A stretch of DNA of 64,000 bases from Acidovorax sp. Leaf191 (GTDB lineage Bacteria; Pseudomonadota; Gammaproteobacteria; Burkholderiales; Burkholderiaceae_C), in NCBI RefSeq assembly GCF_001424425.1, contig NZ_LMPT01000018.1:248001-312000 (forward strand), read 5' to 3'. The notes beneath the pieces were generated by a model, which searched no databases, had not been told where the DNA came from, and saw nothing but the letters and a program-made list of their open reading frames with translations. This document shows, piece by piece, positions 29,128-38,444 of this stretch. Numbering within the stretch: position 1 is the first letter of the stretch; each line of letters opens with the position of its first letter. A program made the position numbers and the translations under genes.

Positions 29128-29856
29128 TCAGTTGCCGCCGGTGGCTTCGCTGCCGGCTTCGGCCAGGCGTTTTTCCACTTCCTGCGCGCCGATGGCGCCC
29201 GGCACGCGCGTGCCGTTGGCGAAGATCAGGGTGGGGGTGCCGGTGATCTTGTGCTTGCGGCCGAAGGCCAGGTTGCGTTGCAGGGCGCTGGTGTCGCAGC
29301 TGGCGGCGGGTGCGGGCTTGTCGCGCACCATGTGGTCCTGCCAGGCCGTGACCTTGTCCTTGGCGCACCAGATGTTGCGCGACTTCTCTGCCGAGTCGGG
29401 GCTCAGGATGGGGTACAGGAACAGGTACACCGTCACGTTGTCCACGTTCTGCAGGTCGCGCTCGAAGCGCTTGCAGTAGCCGCAGTTGGGGTCCTCGAAC
29501 ACCGCCACCTTGCGCTTGCCGTCGCCGCGCACGATGGTGAAGGCGTCCTTGAGCGGCAGCGCCGAGAAGTCCACCGCGGTCAGCTTGGCGATGCGGTCTT
29601 CGGTGAGGTTGCGGCGCGCCTTGGCGTCGATCAGCTCGCCCTGGATCACGTAGTTGCCCTTGGCGTCGGTGTAGAAGAGGTCGGTGCCGATGCGCACCTC
29701 GTACAGCCCCTTCATGGGCGTGGGGCGCACCTCGTCGATCTTGTCCATCTGCGGGATGCGCTCGGCCAGCGCCTTGCGGATGTCGGCCTCCTGGGCGGAT
29801 GCCGCCGCGCTGGCGAAAAGGCCGATGGCCGTGATCAGGATGGGAATCAATTTCAT
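29128..29856 (-). CDS. dsbC: Thiol:disulfide interchange protein DsbC
   Basis: Periplasmic disulfide isomerase of 242 residues. A signal peptide (ILITAIGLFASAAASAQ) precedes an N-terminal dimerisation domain (ADIRKALAERIPQM...) and a thioredoxin-fold domain with the CGYC active site (EDPNCGYCKRF, ~127). A second Cys pair (WCAKD and ASCDT) matches the structural disulfide of DsbC. It lies 94 bases upstream of the M61 gene and 58 bases downstream of the UbiH-family gene on the same strand. Confidence 0.93.
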   Translation of the reverse strand: MKLIPILITAIGLFASAAASAQEADIRKALAERIPQMDKIDEVRPTPMKGLYEVRIGTDLFYTDAKGNYVIQGELIDAKARRNLTEDRIAKLTAVDFSALPLKDAFTIVRGDGKRKVAVFEDPNCGYCKRFERDLQNVDNVTVYLFLYPILSPDSAEKSRNIWCAKDKVTAWQDHMVRDKPAPAASCDTSALQRNLAFGRKHKITGTPTLIFANGTRVPGAIGAQEVEKRLAEAGSEATGGN

Positions 29857-29914
29857 GGTGTTCTCGGGTTCAATGGTCGGCGGCCGCCAAGGCGTCCGCT
29901 GTGGTCGTCGTCAA

Positions 29915-31051
29915 TCAAATTCCCATGGCCTGCCGGGCCACAAAGTCCTTCAGCGGGCCGCTTCTCTCGAAGCCCTTCATGCCCCAGTTGCGCAGCGCCT
30001 GTATCGGACCTTCCTGCCGTGCAAACAGCTGCTGCAGCCCGTCGGTGGCCAGGCCCATCGGCACCAGCGCCGCCTTGCGTTCGCGCTCGTAGCGCCGCAG
30101 CAGCCGCAGGTCGGCTACGCTGCGCCAATAGTCACGCCCATGCAGCACGGCCGCCAGCGCCTGCGCATCCGCAAGCCCCAGGTTCAGCCCCTGGCCCGCC
30201 AGCGGGTGCACGTTGTGGGCGGCGTCGCCGGCCAGCGCCCAGCTGCGGGCCGGGCGGCCGGCAGCGGTGCCGGGCACGGGCCCGCACCAGCGGTCGGCCC
30301 GGGCCAGCTGCAAGGGCCAGGCAGCGCGCTCGGCCGTCAATTCCAGTGCGCCCAGGGCCTCCTGGCTCGCAGTCTGCAGCCGCTGGGCGAATTCCTGCGG
30401 TGACAGCGCCAGCAACGGCGCCACCTGCTCCTGCAGGACGGACCACACAACCGCGACGGAGTTCCCCTCCCGCCCGCCCAAAGGCAAAAAAGCCAGGATG
30501 CCGTCGGGCAGAAACCACTGCCGGGCCACCTGCCCGTGGGGGCGCTCGCACCGCAGCCGGGTGGCGATCGCGTGCTGGGCGTAGGGCGTGACGTCGAAGT
30601 TCACGCCAAATTCGTCCCGCGTGCTGCTGGCCCGGCCCTCGCACACCACGGTGAGCGCGGCGGGGACGGGGGCGTTCACCACCTCGACATGGGGCTGGTA
30701 GCGCACCGCCTCGGCCAGGCGTGATTCCAGGGCGGGCACGTCCACGATCCAGGCGAGGGCCTGCACGCCCTGGGCCGCCGCGTCGAACCGCACGGCGCCG
30801 CCCTGGTCGCCCTGCACCTGCATCTGGCGCACGGCGGTGGCGTGTTCTTCGTCGGGCCAGCTGCGCAGGGATTCCAGCAACTGCCGGGACGCCAGGTTGA
30901 GTGCATAGGCCCGTACGTCGGTTGCGGCAGGATTCTTGGGGCCGGGGGCGGGCAGCAGCGCCACTTTCAGCCGGTCCCGTGCCAGCAGCAATGCCAGGGT
31001 GGTGCCCACCACGCCGGTGCCGCGAATGCAAATATCAAAGGTTTGGGCCAT
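29915..31051 (-). CDS. UbiH/COQ6-family FAD-dependent hydroxylase
   Basis: Flavoprotein monooxygenase of 378 residues, probably acting on a ring carbon in ubiquinone biosynthesis. The N-terminal dinucleotide fold reads RGTGVVGTTLAL (a GxGxxG variant), and the C-terminal FAD/ribityl motif reads LAGDAAHNVHPLAGQGLNLGLADAQ, typical of UbiH/UbiF/VisC. Which position it hydroxylates cannot be told from sequence. MAQTFDIC is taken as start. A Met three codons upstream is possible. It is divergent from the MOSC gene across about 105 bases. Confidence 0.87.
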   Translation of the reverse strand: MAQTFDICIRGTGVVGTTLALLLARDRLKVALLPAPGPKNPAATDVRAYALNLASRQLLESLRSWPDEEHATAVRQMQVQGDQGGAVRFDAAAQGVQALAWIVDVPALESRLAEAVRYQPHVEVVNAPVPAALTVVCEGRASSTRDEFGVNFDVTPYAQHAIATRLRCERPHGQVARQWFLPDGILAFLPLGGREGNSVAVVWSVLQEQVAPLLALSPQEFAQRLQTASQEALGALELTAERAAWPLQLARADRWCGPVPGTAAGRPARSWALAGDAAHNVHPLAGQGLNLGLADAQALAAVLHGRDYWRSVADLRLLRRYERERKAALVPMGLATDGLQQLFARQEGPIQALRNWGMKGFERSGPLKDFVARQAMGI

Positions 31052-31157
31052 GAGGGGCATTGTAGGAGCCGTGCCGGGCCGCCGTGCGCAGTGCAAAATT
31101 GCGGGGAAGGGGCATCTTCCCCGTGTCCAAGGGTCCGTTTTTCAGGAGCGTGCTGGC

Positions 31158-32030
31158 GTGAGTTTCAACCCCGATTCCGATCTGTCCGGCACCATCGCGC
31201 GCCTGTTTGTCTACCCCGTCAAGTCGTGCGCGGGCATCGAGGTGCGGGAGGCGCTGCTCACCGAGACGGGCCTGGACCTGGACCGCGCCTGGATGGTGGT
31301 CGATGCCGATGGCATGTTCCTGACCCAGCGTGCGCTGCCGCGCATGGCCTTGATCCGCCCGCAGCTCAAGACCGAAGAGATGGTGCTGCGCGCGCCCGGC
31401 ATGCTGGCGCTGCACGTGGCCATCGACGCGGTGGAGGCGCCCGCCACGGTGACCGTCTGGCGCGACACCGTGCCCGCCTGGGACATGGGCGCGGTGGCGG
31501 CCCAGTGGTTCACCGACTTCCTGGGCCAGCCCTGCCGCCTGGTGCGCTTCGATCCCGAGCACCGGCGCCTGTCCAGCATGGACTGGACGGGGGGCGTCGA
31601 GGCGCCCAACCAGTTCTCGGACGGATTCCCGGTGCTGGTGGCGAGCGAGGCATCCATGCAGGAGCTGAACGACCGCCTCACGGCCGCCGGCCACGGCGCC
31701 GTCGGCATCGAGCGCTTTCGGCCCAACGTGGTGCTGGGCGGCGTGGATGCCCACGACGAAGACCGGGTGGACATGGTGCGGGTGGACGGCGGGGCCGAGG
31801 GCGAGATCCATCTGCAGGGCGTCAAGCCCTGCGCACGCTGCCCCATTCCGGACATCGACCCGGCCACCGCCGAAAGCAGCCCCGAGGTCGGGGCAACGCT
31901 GCGGACCTACCGCGCGGACCGGCGCCTGAACGGTGCCATCACCTTCGGCATGAACGCCATCGTGCGCCAGGGCGCCGGCCATGTGCTGCGCGTGGGGCAG
32001 CGGGTGGCGGCCGATCTGCGGTTTGACTGA
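31158..32030 (+). CDS. MOSC-domain molybdenum-cofactor-sulfurase-like protein
   Basis: Protein of 290 residues with an N-terminal MOSC beta-barrel ([14 protein letters not shown]) and a C-terminal MOSC domain ([10 protein letters not shown], then [15 protein letters not shown] with the conserved cysteines). This is the YcbX/mARC layout without a ferredoxin domain. Such proteins bind molybdenum cofactor and reduce N-hydroxylated compounds, but the substrate is unknown. A GTG start is chosen because AGGAG lies 9 bases before it and the residues that follow fit the family. No molybdenum genes are nearby. Confidence 0.85.
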   Translation: MSFNPDSDLSGTIARLFVYPVKSCAGIEVREALLTETGLDLDRAWMVVDADGMFLTQRALPRMALIRPQLKTEEMVLRAPGMLALHVAIDAVEAPATVTVWRDTVPAWDMGAVAAQWFTDFLGQPCRLVRFDPEHRRLSSMDWTGGVEAPNQFSDGFPVLVASEASMQELNDRLTAAGHGAVGIERFRPNVVLGGVDAHDEDRVDMVRVDGGAEGEIHLQGVKPCARCPIPDIDPATAESSPEVGATLRTYRADRRLNGAITFGMNAIVRQGAGHVLRVGQRVAADLRFD

Positions 32031-32113
32031 GGCCTGAACAGACCCTCGCGGAGGGCCATGGCTGGCGCGCCGTAAAATCGGCGGTTTGTCTCCGAATTCC
32101 AGAAAGCCCTGCC

Positions 32114-33208
32114 ATGAGCCTCCAATGCGGCATCGTGGGCCTGCCCAATGTGGGCAAGTCCACTCTCTTCAACGCGCTGACCAAGGCTGGCATCGCCGCC
32201 GAGAACTATCCCTTCTGCACGATCGAGCCCAACACGGGCGTCGTGGAAGTGCCCGACCCGCGCCTGCAAAAGCTCGCTGAGGTGGTCTCGCCCGAGCGCG
32301 TGGTCCCCGCCATCGTCGAGTTCGTGGACATCGCCGGCCTGGTGGCCGGTGCCTCCAAGGGCGAAGGCCTGGGCAACCAGTTCCTGGCCCACATCCGCGA
32401 AACCGACGCCATCGTGAACGTGGTGCGCTGCTTCGAAGACCCGAATGTGATCCACGTGGCCGGCCGCGTGGACCCGATCGCCGACATCGAGGTCATCCAG
32501 ACCGAGCTGTGCCTGGCAGACATGACGACGGTCGAGAAGGCACTGAACCGCTACAGCAAGGCCGCCCGGTCGGGCAACGACAAGGAAGCCGCCAAGATCG
32601 TCGCGCTGCTCACGCCCATCCAGGCGGCCCTGGACCAGGGCAAGCCCGCCCGCAGCGTGCCCGTCAGCAAGGAAGACGCGCCGCTGCTCAAGCAGTTCTG
32701 CCTGATCACGGCCAAGCCTGCGATGTTCGTCGGCAACGTGAGCGAAGACGGTTTCGAGAACAACCCGCTGCTCGACCGCCTGAAGGAATACGCCGCCGCC
32801 CAGGGCGCCCCGGTGGTGGCCATCTGCGCCAAGATCGAGGCCGAGATGGCCGAGATGGGCGACGAGGACCGCGACATGTTCCTGCAGGAGATGGGCCTGG
32901 AAGAGCCCGGCCTGAACCGCCTGATCCGCGCGGGCTTCAGCCTGTTGGGGCTGCAGACCTATTTCACGGCCGGTGTGAAGGAAGTGCGCGCCTGGACGGT
33001 GCCCGTGGGCGCGACCGCGCCGCAGGCTGCCGGCGTGATCCACGGCGACTTCGAGCGTGGCTTCATCCGTGCGCAGACCATCGCGTTCGACGACTACATC
33101 CACTACAAGGGCGAGCAGGGCGCCAAGGACGCGGGCAAGATGCGCGCCGAAGGCAAGGAGTACATCGTCAAGGACGGCGACGTGCTCAACTTCCTGTTCA
33201 ATGTGTGA
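32114..33208 (+). CDS. ychF: Redox-regulated ATPase YchF (OLA1)
   Basis: Ribosome-associated P-loop protein of 364 residues. G1 is [15 protein letters not shown]3 is the DIAGLV segment, and the G4 position has NVSE instead of NKxD, the change that gives YchF/OLA1 proteins ATP specificity. A coiled-coil insert and a C-terminal TGS domain ([13 protein letters not shown]...) complete it. A GC-rich repeat element begins at the base after its TGA stop. Confidence 0.96.
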   Translation: MSLQCGIVGLPNVGKSTLFNALTKAGIAAENYPFCTIEPNTGVVEVPDPRLQKLAEVVSPERVVPAIVEFVDIAGLVAGASKGEGLGNQFLAHIRETDAIVNVVRCFEDPNVIHVAGRVDPIADIEVIQTELCLADMTTVEKALNRYSKAARSGNDKEAAKIVALLTPIQAALDQGKPARSVPVSKEDAPLLKQFCLITAKPAMFVGNVSEDGFENNPLLDRLKEYAAAQGAPVVAICAKIEAEMAEMGDEDRDMFLQEMGLEEPGLNRLIRAGFSLLGLQTYFTAGVKEVRAWTVPVGATAPQAAGVIHGDFERGFIRAQTIAFDDYIHYKGEQGAKDAGKMRAEGKEYIVKDGDVLNFLFNV

Positions 33209-33390
33209 CGCCCCCTGAGCCGCTGTGCGGCTCGGTGCCGGCCGCCAGCGGCTGCAGCTCTTCAGGCCGTCCAACCCTGCGCAGGCAGGCTTGGAGCCGC
33301 GGCCCTCAGCCCCCGCTCTCGCATTGCCGCGCAATGCGGGCAGCGGGACGACGCCGGTGGCCTGGCGGAGCCCGTTCCACGGCGTCCGCT
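33209..33390. repeat. GC-rich stop-adjacent repeat, copy R1 (long form)
   Basis: It starts at the first base after the ychF stop with CCCCCTGAGCCGC, contains the perfect hairpin GAGCCGC-TGT-GCGGCTC, and ends with a GGTGGCCTGGCGGAGCC...GTTCCACGG block. The opening and closing blocks are shared with copies at 61387 and 62882. The central ~100 bases are unique to this copy. Together with repeat copy A it fills the 307-base gap before rarD. Confidence 0.7.
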
Positions 33391-33434
33391 GATCTGGGGG
33401 CGCGCCAGTTTTGTGCGCAGCTCCGTGGCTCACT

Positions 33435-33498
33435 GATTTCAAGAAAAATGCCGCTAGCGCAGGCAGATAAAGCGGTAACAGCTATGCTTTCAATAGCG
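33435..33498 (-). repeat. Dispersed hairpin repeat, copy A
   Basis: An about 64-base element. In minus orientation it reads GCTATTG...CATAGCTG...CCGCTTTATC...GCGCTAGCGGCATTTTTCTTGAAATC, matching copies at 38691, 41023, 43267 and 61522. The imperfect arms around the ATC core can fold into a hairpin. It lies just upstream of rarD. Confidence 0.7.
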
Positions 33499-33515
33499 CA
33501 ACCGGGTTTGCTGCC

Positions 33516-34403
33516 ATGAACACCGGAATCCTCTACGCCGCGCTGGCCTATGTCGCCTGGGGCCTGTTCCCGCTGTACTTCAAGCAGGTGGCCGATGTGC
33601 CGTCGGTGGAGGTGGTGATGCACCGCACGCTGTGGTCGCTGGTGTTCGTGCTGGCGGTGCTGCTGGTGCGCCGGCAATGGGCGTGGATGGGGGCTGTCGT
33701 GCGCCAGCCCCGGGTGCTGGGGGCGTTTGCGCTGTCGGCGCTGCTGCTGTCGGGCAACTGGCTGACCTATGTGTGGGCGGTGCAGAACCAGCACGTGGTG
33801 GATGCGAGCCTGGGCTACTTCATCCTGCCGCTGGTGAACGTCGCGCTGGGCTATGTGTTTTTGCACGAGCGTCCGCGCCCCGGGCAGTGGGTGGCGGTGG
33901 CCGTGGCGGCCGCGGGGGTGCTGTGGCTCACGGTGCAGGCGGGCCGGCTGCCCTGGATCGCGCTGGTGCTGGCCTCGAGCTTCGGGGTCTACGGGCTGCT
34001 GCGCAAGGTGGCCACCCTGGGGGCCCTGGAGGGCCTGGCGCTCGAGACGATGCTGCTGGCCCCGGTGGCCGCCGTCGTGCTCGGCTGGTGGGCCTGGCAG
34101 GGGCAGGGGGCGGTGGTGCAGGGCGACAACGCAGCCACCCTGGGCTGGCTGCTGGTGGCCGGGCCGCTCACCGCCGTGCCGCTGCTGCTGTTTGCGGCGG
34201 GCGCGCGGCTCATTCCCATGTCCACGCTGGGCATCCTGCAGTACATCTCGCCCAGCCTGCAGTTCGCGCTGGGCGTATGGGTGTTTCATGAGGCCTTCGA
34301 GCCCGCGCGATTGGTGGGTTTTGTGCTGATCTGGGCGGCTCTTTGCGTCTATTCTGCTGAAGGCTGGTGGTCGGTGCGCAGGACGGAGCCCGCGCGCCTA
34401 TGA
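33516..34403 (+). CDS. rarD: EamA-family transporter RarD
   Basis: Inner-membrane protein of 295 residues with about ten hydrophobic helices in two EamA halves. The N-terminus MNTGILYAALAYVAWGLFPLYFK and the WAVQNQHVVDASLGYFILPLVNVALGY segment are characteristic of RarD (chloramphenicol-sensitive protein). The transported substrate is not known. Its upstream region consists of repeat copy A, ending about 18 bases from the ATG, so any promoter lies within or before the repeat. Confidence 0.9.
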   Translation: MNTGILYAALAYVAWGLFPLYFKQVADVPSVEVVMHRTLWSLVFVLAVLLVRRQWAWMGAVVRQPRVLGAFALSALLLSGNWLTYVWAVQNQHVVDASLGYFILPLVNVALGYVFLHERPRPGQWVAVAVAAAGVLWLTVQAGRLPWIALVLASSFGVYGLLRKVATLGALEGLALETMLLAPVAAVVLGWWAWQGQGAVVQGDNAATLGWLLVAGPLTAVPLLLFAAGARLIPMSTLGILQYISPSLQFALGVWVFHEAFEPARLVGFVLIWAALCVYSAEGWWSVRRTEPARL

Positions 34404-34637
34404 TGCGCCGCACTGAAGTGCGCGGCGGCCGCTGCGCACGGCGGTCCATACCCCCCGTCGGTTGATCTTTCTCAAAACTGGGCGTGTGGCGCTGCCCGCT
34501 ACTGGAAAACACCGTGTGGTGTGATGTCAGTTCTGCGTAAGATGCGCGGGGCCTGCCCCAGGCAGCTTGCCAAGGGCCCGCGCACCCCGGCAAGATGTTG
34601 CCACCCGAACGAACCCAGGCTCCGCCTGCCCTCCCAC

Positions 34638-35879
34638 ATGTTTTTTGGACGCAAGAATCCGTTTTCTGCCACGGATGCCTTTCCCTTGTCCGACGCAGTC
34701 ATGGAGTTCGATGACTCCTCGTCGGCCGCGGCGGTGCGTCCGGCCCGGCGCGCCATGGACGGACTGGGCGCGCAGGGCGCGCGCGGCATGAGCGTGGCGC
34801 AGCAATGGCTGCAGGCGACGGGGCTGATCGGGCTGTACGCGGTGGCGTTGGTGGGTTTTTACGCGCTGGACGTGGTCTCCGCGCAGGTGCTGCTGGTGCT
34901 GGCGGGCTTGGCGGTGCTGTGCTGCCTGGTCTTCTGGGCGGTGTTTGCCACCAGGCTGCACCAGAAGCTGCGGCACCGGCACCTCAAGCTGGCCATCGTG
35001 GCCGCCGCGCTGGCGTGCATGCTGGTGCTGTTCTACCTGGAGCCCGTCACGCAGATCTTGCTGGCGCCCTTCGCGTTCGTGGCGGTGGCCTATGGCACGT
35101 TCACCGTGCCGCGCCGAACGCTGCTGGGCTTGTCGGCCTGCCTCATGGTGCTGTACGCGGGGGTGGTGGGGCTGCATTACCTGGACCAGCGCAATGCCGC
35201 GCTGCTGCGCCTGGAGGTGCTGCACGGGCTGGCCTTGCTGATGGCGCTGCCGGCGTTCATCTTGCTGATGGGCCGGGTGCAGCGCCTGTACCGCAGCCTC
35301 TACCATGCCAGCCGCAAGATCAAGAACATCCAGGAAGACGCGCAGCGGGACACCCTGGTGGGCTGCTTCAACCGGCGCTACGTGCTGGCCGCGCTCGAAG
35401 AGCAAAAGCAGCTGGCCGACGAAAGCGGCATCCCGCTGTGCCTGGCCGTGCTGGACATCGACCGCTTCAAGCGCATCAACGATGAACTCGGCCACCTGGG
35501 CGGCGACGAGGTGCTGCGCACGTTCGCGCGCATCGCGCAGCAGGGCGTGCGCGGCGGCGATGTGTTCGGGCGCTACGGCGGTGAGGAGTTCCTGCTGATC
35601 TTCCCCGCCACCTCGCTGCTGCCAGCACTCAATACCTGCGAGCGCATCCGAGCGCAGGTCGAGTCGCACGCCTGGAGCGGCCTGCTCAAGGGCCGGGTGA
35701 CGGTGTCCATCGGCGTCACCCAGTATGTGCTGGGCGAGTCGGTGCTGGAGTTTTTCTCGCGCGCCGACACGGCGATGTACATGGCCAAGGAGGGTGGTCG
35801 CAACCAGGTGGTGGTCGAGGAGCCCGTGGCCAAGGGCGACTCGGTACTGTCGGAGTCGAGCGCCCACGCTTTTCTGTAG
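34638..35879 (+). CDS. Membrane-anchored diguanylate cyclase (GGDEF)
   Basis: Protein of about 413 residues that makes cyclic di-GMP from GTP. After a ~50-residue cytoplasmic N-terminus come five to six membrane helices (~60-215), a short coiled linker (YHASRKIKNIQEDAQRDTLVG) and a GGDEF domain. The active site is RYGGEEF. An RGGD inhibitory site stands five residues before it, so product feedback is expected. No EAL domain is present. The start is uncertain: an in-frame ATG at 34521 would add 39 residues, and neither has a clear ribosome-binding site. The 34404-34637 stretch shows nothing else. Confidence 0.87.
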   Translation: MFFGRKNPFSATDAFPLSDAVMEFDDSSSAAAVRPARRAMDGLGAQGARGMSVAQQWLQATGLIGLYAVALVGFYALDVVSAQVLLVLAGLAVLCCLVFWAVFATRLHQKLRHRHLKLAIVAAALACMLVLFYLEPVTQILLAPFAFVAVAYGTFTVPRRTLLGLSACLMVLYAGVVGLHYLDQRNAALLRLEVLHGLALLMALPAFILLMGRVQRLYRSLYHASRKIKNIQEDAQRDTLVGCFNRRYVLAALEEQKQLADESGIPLCLAVLDIDRFKRINDELGHLGGDEVLRTFARIAQQGVRGGDVFGRYGGEEFLLIFPATSLLPALNTCERIRAQVESHAWSGLLKGRVTVSIGVTQYVLGESVLEFFSRADTAMYMAKEGGRNQVVVEEPVAKGDSVLSESSAHAFL

Positions 35880-35902
35880 GCCTGCGCTCAGGGCGCAGGC
35901 GG

Positions 35903-36397
35903 TCAGCCGCCCAGCTTGCCGGGCATGAAGTGCAGCAGCACGCTGGTCATGACCAGGTAGCGCATGAACTTGCCGATGGCCATGTAGGCCAGGCAGGGCC
36001 AGAACGGCAGCTTGAGCCAGCCGGCCACCGCGCACAGCGGGTCGCCCACCACCGGCAGCCAGCTCAGCAGGCAGGCGCGGGCGCCGAAGCGCTGCAGCCA
36101 GGCCAGGGCACGCACGTCCGTGTGGCCGCCCCGTGCCTTGTCCACCGCCTTGTGCGCGCCCACACCCATCCACCAGCTCACGCCACCGCCCAGCGTGTTG
36201 CCTGCCGTGGCCACCAGGATCGCCGGCCAGAACATTGCGGGGTTGATCTTGATGAGGCCGAACACGGCGGGCTCCGAGCCCAGCGGCAGCAAGGTGGCCG
36301 AGATGAACGAGACGATGAAGACCGTGCTCAGGCCGAATTGCGGCAAAGCCAGCCATTCCAGCAGCTGCTGCATCCAGTTTTGCATCCAGATTTCCAT
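35903..36397 (-). CDS. YqaA-family membrane protein (DedA/VTT-like)
   Basis: Inner-membrane protein of about 164 residues with four or five hydrophobic segments. FIVSFISATLLPLGSEPAVFGLI and VATAGNTLGGGVSWWMG match the YqaA subgroup of the DedA/SNARE-associated superfamily. The family is linked to envelope lipid and proton balance, with unproven transport activity. ATGs at 36397 and 36385 are both possible. It is convergent with the diguanylate cyclase and divergent from the VanX-like gene across 169 bases. Confidence 0.75.
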   Translation of the reverse strand: MEIWMQNWMQQLLEWLALPQFGLSTVFIVSFISATLLPLGSEPAVFGLIKINPAMFWPAILVATAGNTLGGGVSWWMGVGAHKAVDKARGGHTDVRALAWLQRFGARACLLSWLPVVGDPLCAVAGWLKLPFWPCLAYMAIGKFMRYLVMTSVLLHFMPGKLGG

Positions 36398-36566
36398 AGC
36401 GGCGAAGTGTAGGGCGGCAAAACAGGGTGGTCCGCGCATGGGGGCGCTGTCCTACGCCGGCCCGCGGCATCTGCGCATGGGCCTGCCAGGGCCCGATTTG
36501 TATCGTGAAGCAACACGGTGCCGCTGAAATCTGTTCTTCCTTCCAGGCGCCGCACAGGAGGCCCCC

Positions 36567-37172
36567 ATGCAGAAAAACTCCCTGTCCCCACTGGCACAGC
36601 ATGCAGACCGTGCAGGGCGCGCCAGCGCCAAGGTGCCTGCGGGCACGCGCTGGTCGTCGGTGGCCATGGCGCTGCTGCTGGCGGCGTGCGTGCACAGCCC
36701 CCAGGCGGCGGTATCGACATCGCCAGAGCCGCTGGTGGGCGTGACCGGGCCTGGTCGCGGGGCGGCGCAAGGTTGTGCCGAGACTGCGGCCTCACGCAAC
36801 GCGCTGCAGGGCATTGCGCAGGAGCTCAAGGCCCAGGGCCTGGCCTTCCGTGCGTCGTGCCAGGTGGCGCAAAGCCGCAGCGGTTGGGTGGTGCAGGTGA
36901 AGGTGGTGGATGGCGCCAAGGCCAGCAAGGTGGTGCGCGGCCCGCTGGCCGATGGCCACGATGTCGACATGGGCACCCCGGCCGGTGTGGAGCTGGCGGG
37001 TGCGCAACCCGGCGCACAGGGCTTTTCGCCCGACGTGCAGCACAACCGCGAATGGCTGCGCGGCCTGATGGCCCGCCATCAGTTCGACAACCTGCCCACC
37101 GCCTGGTGGCTCTTCGCGCAGCGCGGCGCGGTGCCCGCCCCATCGTCCGAGACCGATCTGGCAGCGCGTTGA
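36567..37172 (+). CDS. Degenerate VanX-like (M15D) lipoprotein, predicted catalytically inactive
   Basis: Protein of 201 residues with a lipobox (MALLLAAC, Cys41). The mature part resembles D-Ala-D-Ala dipeptidase (VanX/DdpX): CAETAASRNALQGIAQELKAQGLAFR aligns with the family's N-terminal helix region, DMGTP with the loop after the active site, and NREWLRGLMARHQFDNLPTAWWLF with the C-terminal EWWH region. Every active-site position I can align is changed. The SxHxxGxAxD motif reads AQSRSGWVVQ (zinc His to Ser, Asp to Gln), and EWWH reads AWWL. About 40 residues between the two blocks also seem missing. It is either a pseudo-enzyme with a binding or structural role or a decaying gene, although the frame is intact. 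Confidence 0.55.
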   Translation: MQKNSLSPLAQHADRAGRASAKVPAGTRWSSVAMALLLAACVHSPQAAVSTSPEPLVGVTGPGRGAAQGCAETAASRNALQGIAQELKAQGLAFRASCQVAQSRSGWVVQVKVVDGAKASKVVRGPLADGHDVDMGTPAGVELAGAQPGAQGFSPDVQHNREWLRGLMARHQFDNLPTAWWLFAQRGAVPAPSSETDLAAR

Positions 37173-37342
37173 TCGGAGGCTGGCCGCCACGGCCACCGGC
37201 GTGCGAGGGTGAATCGGGCCGTGCCATCGTGTGCGCAAGCGGCGGCCTCTGCTGGGCTGGGCGCGAGGGGCATGTCCGGCCGCACCGGCAGCCCCTGGTT
37301 TTCACGGGACGGAACATTTCATTTGCTGAAATTTTGAGCAGG

Positions 37343-37348
37343 TACAAT
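37343..37348 (+). promoter_or_regulatory. Candidate -10 element of the dusB-fis operon
   Basis: TACAAT is followed at once by the GC-rich stretch CCCGCC, a discriminator type associated with stringent (ppGpp) control, as at E. coli dusB-fis. No good -35 is visible at the usual distance. The TTGCTG at 37323 is only 14 bases away. Confidence 0.35.
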
Positions 37349-37397
37349 CCCGCCTCCTTTTTCAGCATTCGCTGCTGCCCCCTCCCGCACCCTACCC

Positions 37398-38444
37398 ATG
37401 CACATCGGCCACATTCCTTTGGCGAACCGGTTGTTCGTCGCCCCGATGGCGGGCGTCACGGACCGGCCGTTCCGCCAGTTGTGCAAGGCGCTGGGCGCGG
37501 GCTACGCGGTGAGCGAGATGGTGACCTCGCGCAAGGACCTGTGGAACAGCCTCAAGACCTCGCGCCGGGCCAACCATGAGGGGGAGCCCGGGCCGATTGC
37601 CGTGCAGATCGCCGGCACCGAGGCGCAGATGATGGCCGAGGCCGCGGTCTACAACGTGGAGCGTGGCGCGCAGATCATCGACATCAACATGGGCTGCCCC
37701 GCGAAAAAGGTCTGCAACAAATGGGCGGGCTCCGCCCTGATGCAGAACGAGGCCCTGGCGGTGGAGATCGCCGAAGCGGTGGTTGAGGCCTGCGCGCCCT
37801 TCAACGTGCCCGTCACGCTGAAGATGCGCACCGGCTGGTGCCAGGAGCACAAGAACGCCGTGGCCCTGGCCCGCGCGTTCGAAGGCGTGGGCATCCAGAT
37901 GCTGACCGTGCACGGCCGCACGCGCGAGCAGGGATACAAGGGCCATGCGGAGTACGACACCATCGCTGCGGTCAAGGCCGCCGTGAAAGTGCCCGTGGTG
38001 GCCAACGGCGACATCACATCGCCCGAAAAGGCGCGCGACGTGCTGGCCGCCACCGGGGCCGACGCGATCATGATCGGCCGCGCCGCCCAGGGCCGGCCGT
38101 GGATCTTCCGCGAGGTCGGCCACTTCCTGGCCACGGGCGAACACCTGGCGCCGCCCCTGGTGGCCGAGGTGCGGCGCCTGCTGCTGGAGCACCTGCACGA
38201 CCACTACAGCCTGTACGGCGAGCTGACCGGGGTGCGCAGTGCGCGCAAGCACATTGCCTGGTACCTGCGTGCGCTGCCCGGCGGCGAGGCCTTCAGGCAA
38301 CACATCAATACGATCGAAGACAGCGCCACGCAGTGGCAGGCCGTGGCCGACCACCTGGAGGCCCTGGGGCAGCAGATGGACCGGCTGCCCGCCGCCACCG
38401 GCGTGGACGCTGACACAGAAGAACAAGAGGGAATGGCTGCATGA
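37398..38444 (+). CDS. dusB: tRNA-dihydrouridine synthase B
   Basis: FMN-dependent enzyme of 348 residues that reduces a D-loop uridine of tRNA. The TIM-barrel signatures are APMAGVTDRPFRQ at the N-terminus, NMGCPAKKVCNKWAGSAL with the catalytic Cys at ~101, TLKMRTGW, and the FMN-phosphate segment ANGDI...ADAIMIGRAAQGRPWIF. It overlaps fis by 4 bases (ATGA), the same dusB-fis arrangement as in E. coli. Confidence 0.96.
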   Translation: MHIGHIPLANRLFVAPMAGVTDRPFRQLCKALGAGYAVSEMVTSRKDLWNSLKTSRRANHEGEPGPIAVQIAGTEAQMMAEAAVYNVERGAQIIDINMGCPAKKVCNKWAGSALMQNEALAVEIAEAVVEACAPFNVPVTLKMRTGWCQEHKNAVALARAFEGVGIQMLTVHGRTREQGYKGHAEYDTIAAVKAAVKVPVVANGDITSPEKARDVLAATGADAIMIGRAAQGRPWIFREVGHFLATGEHLAPPLVAEVRRLLLEHLHDHYSLYGELTGVRSARKHIAWYLRALPGGEAFRQHINTIEDSATQWQAVADHLEALGQQMDRLPAATGVDADTEEQEGMAA

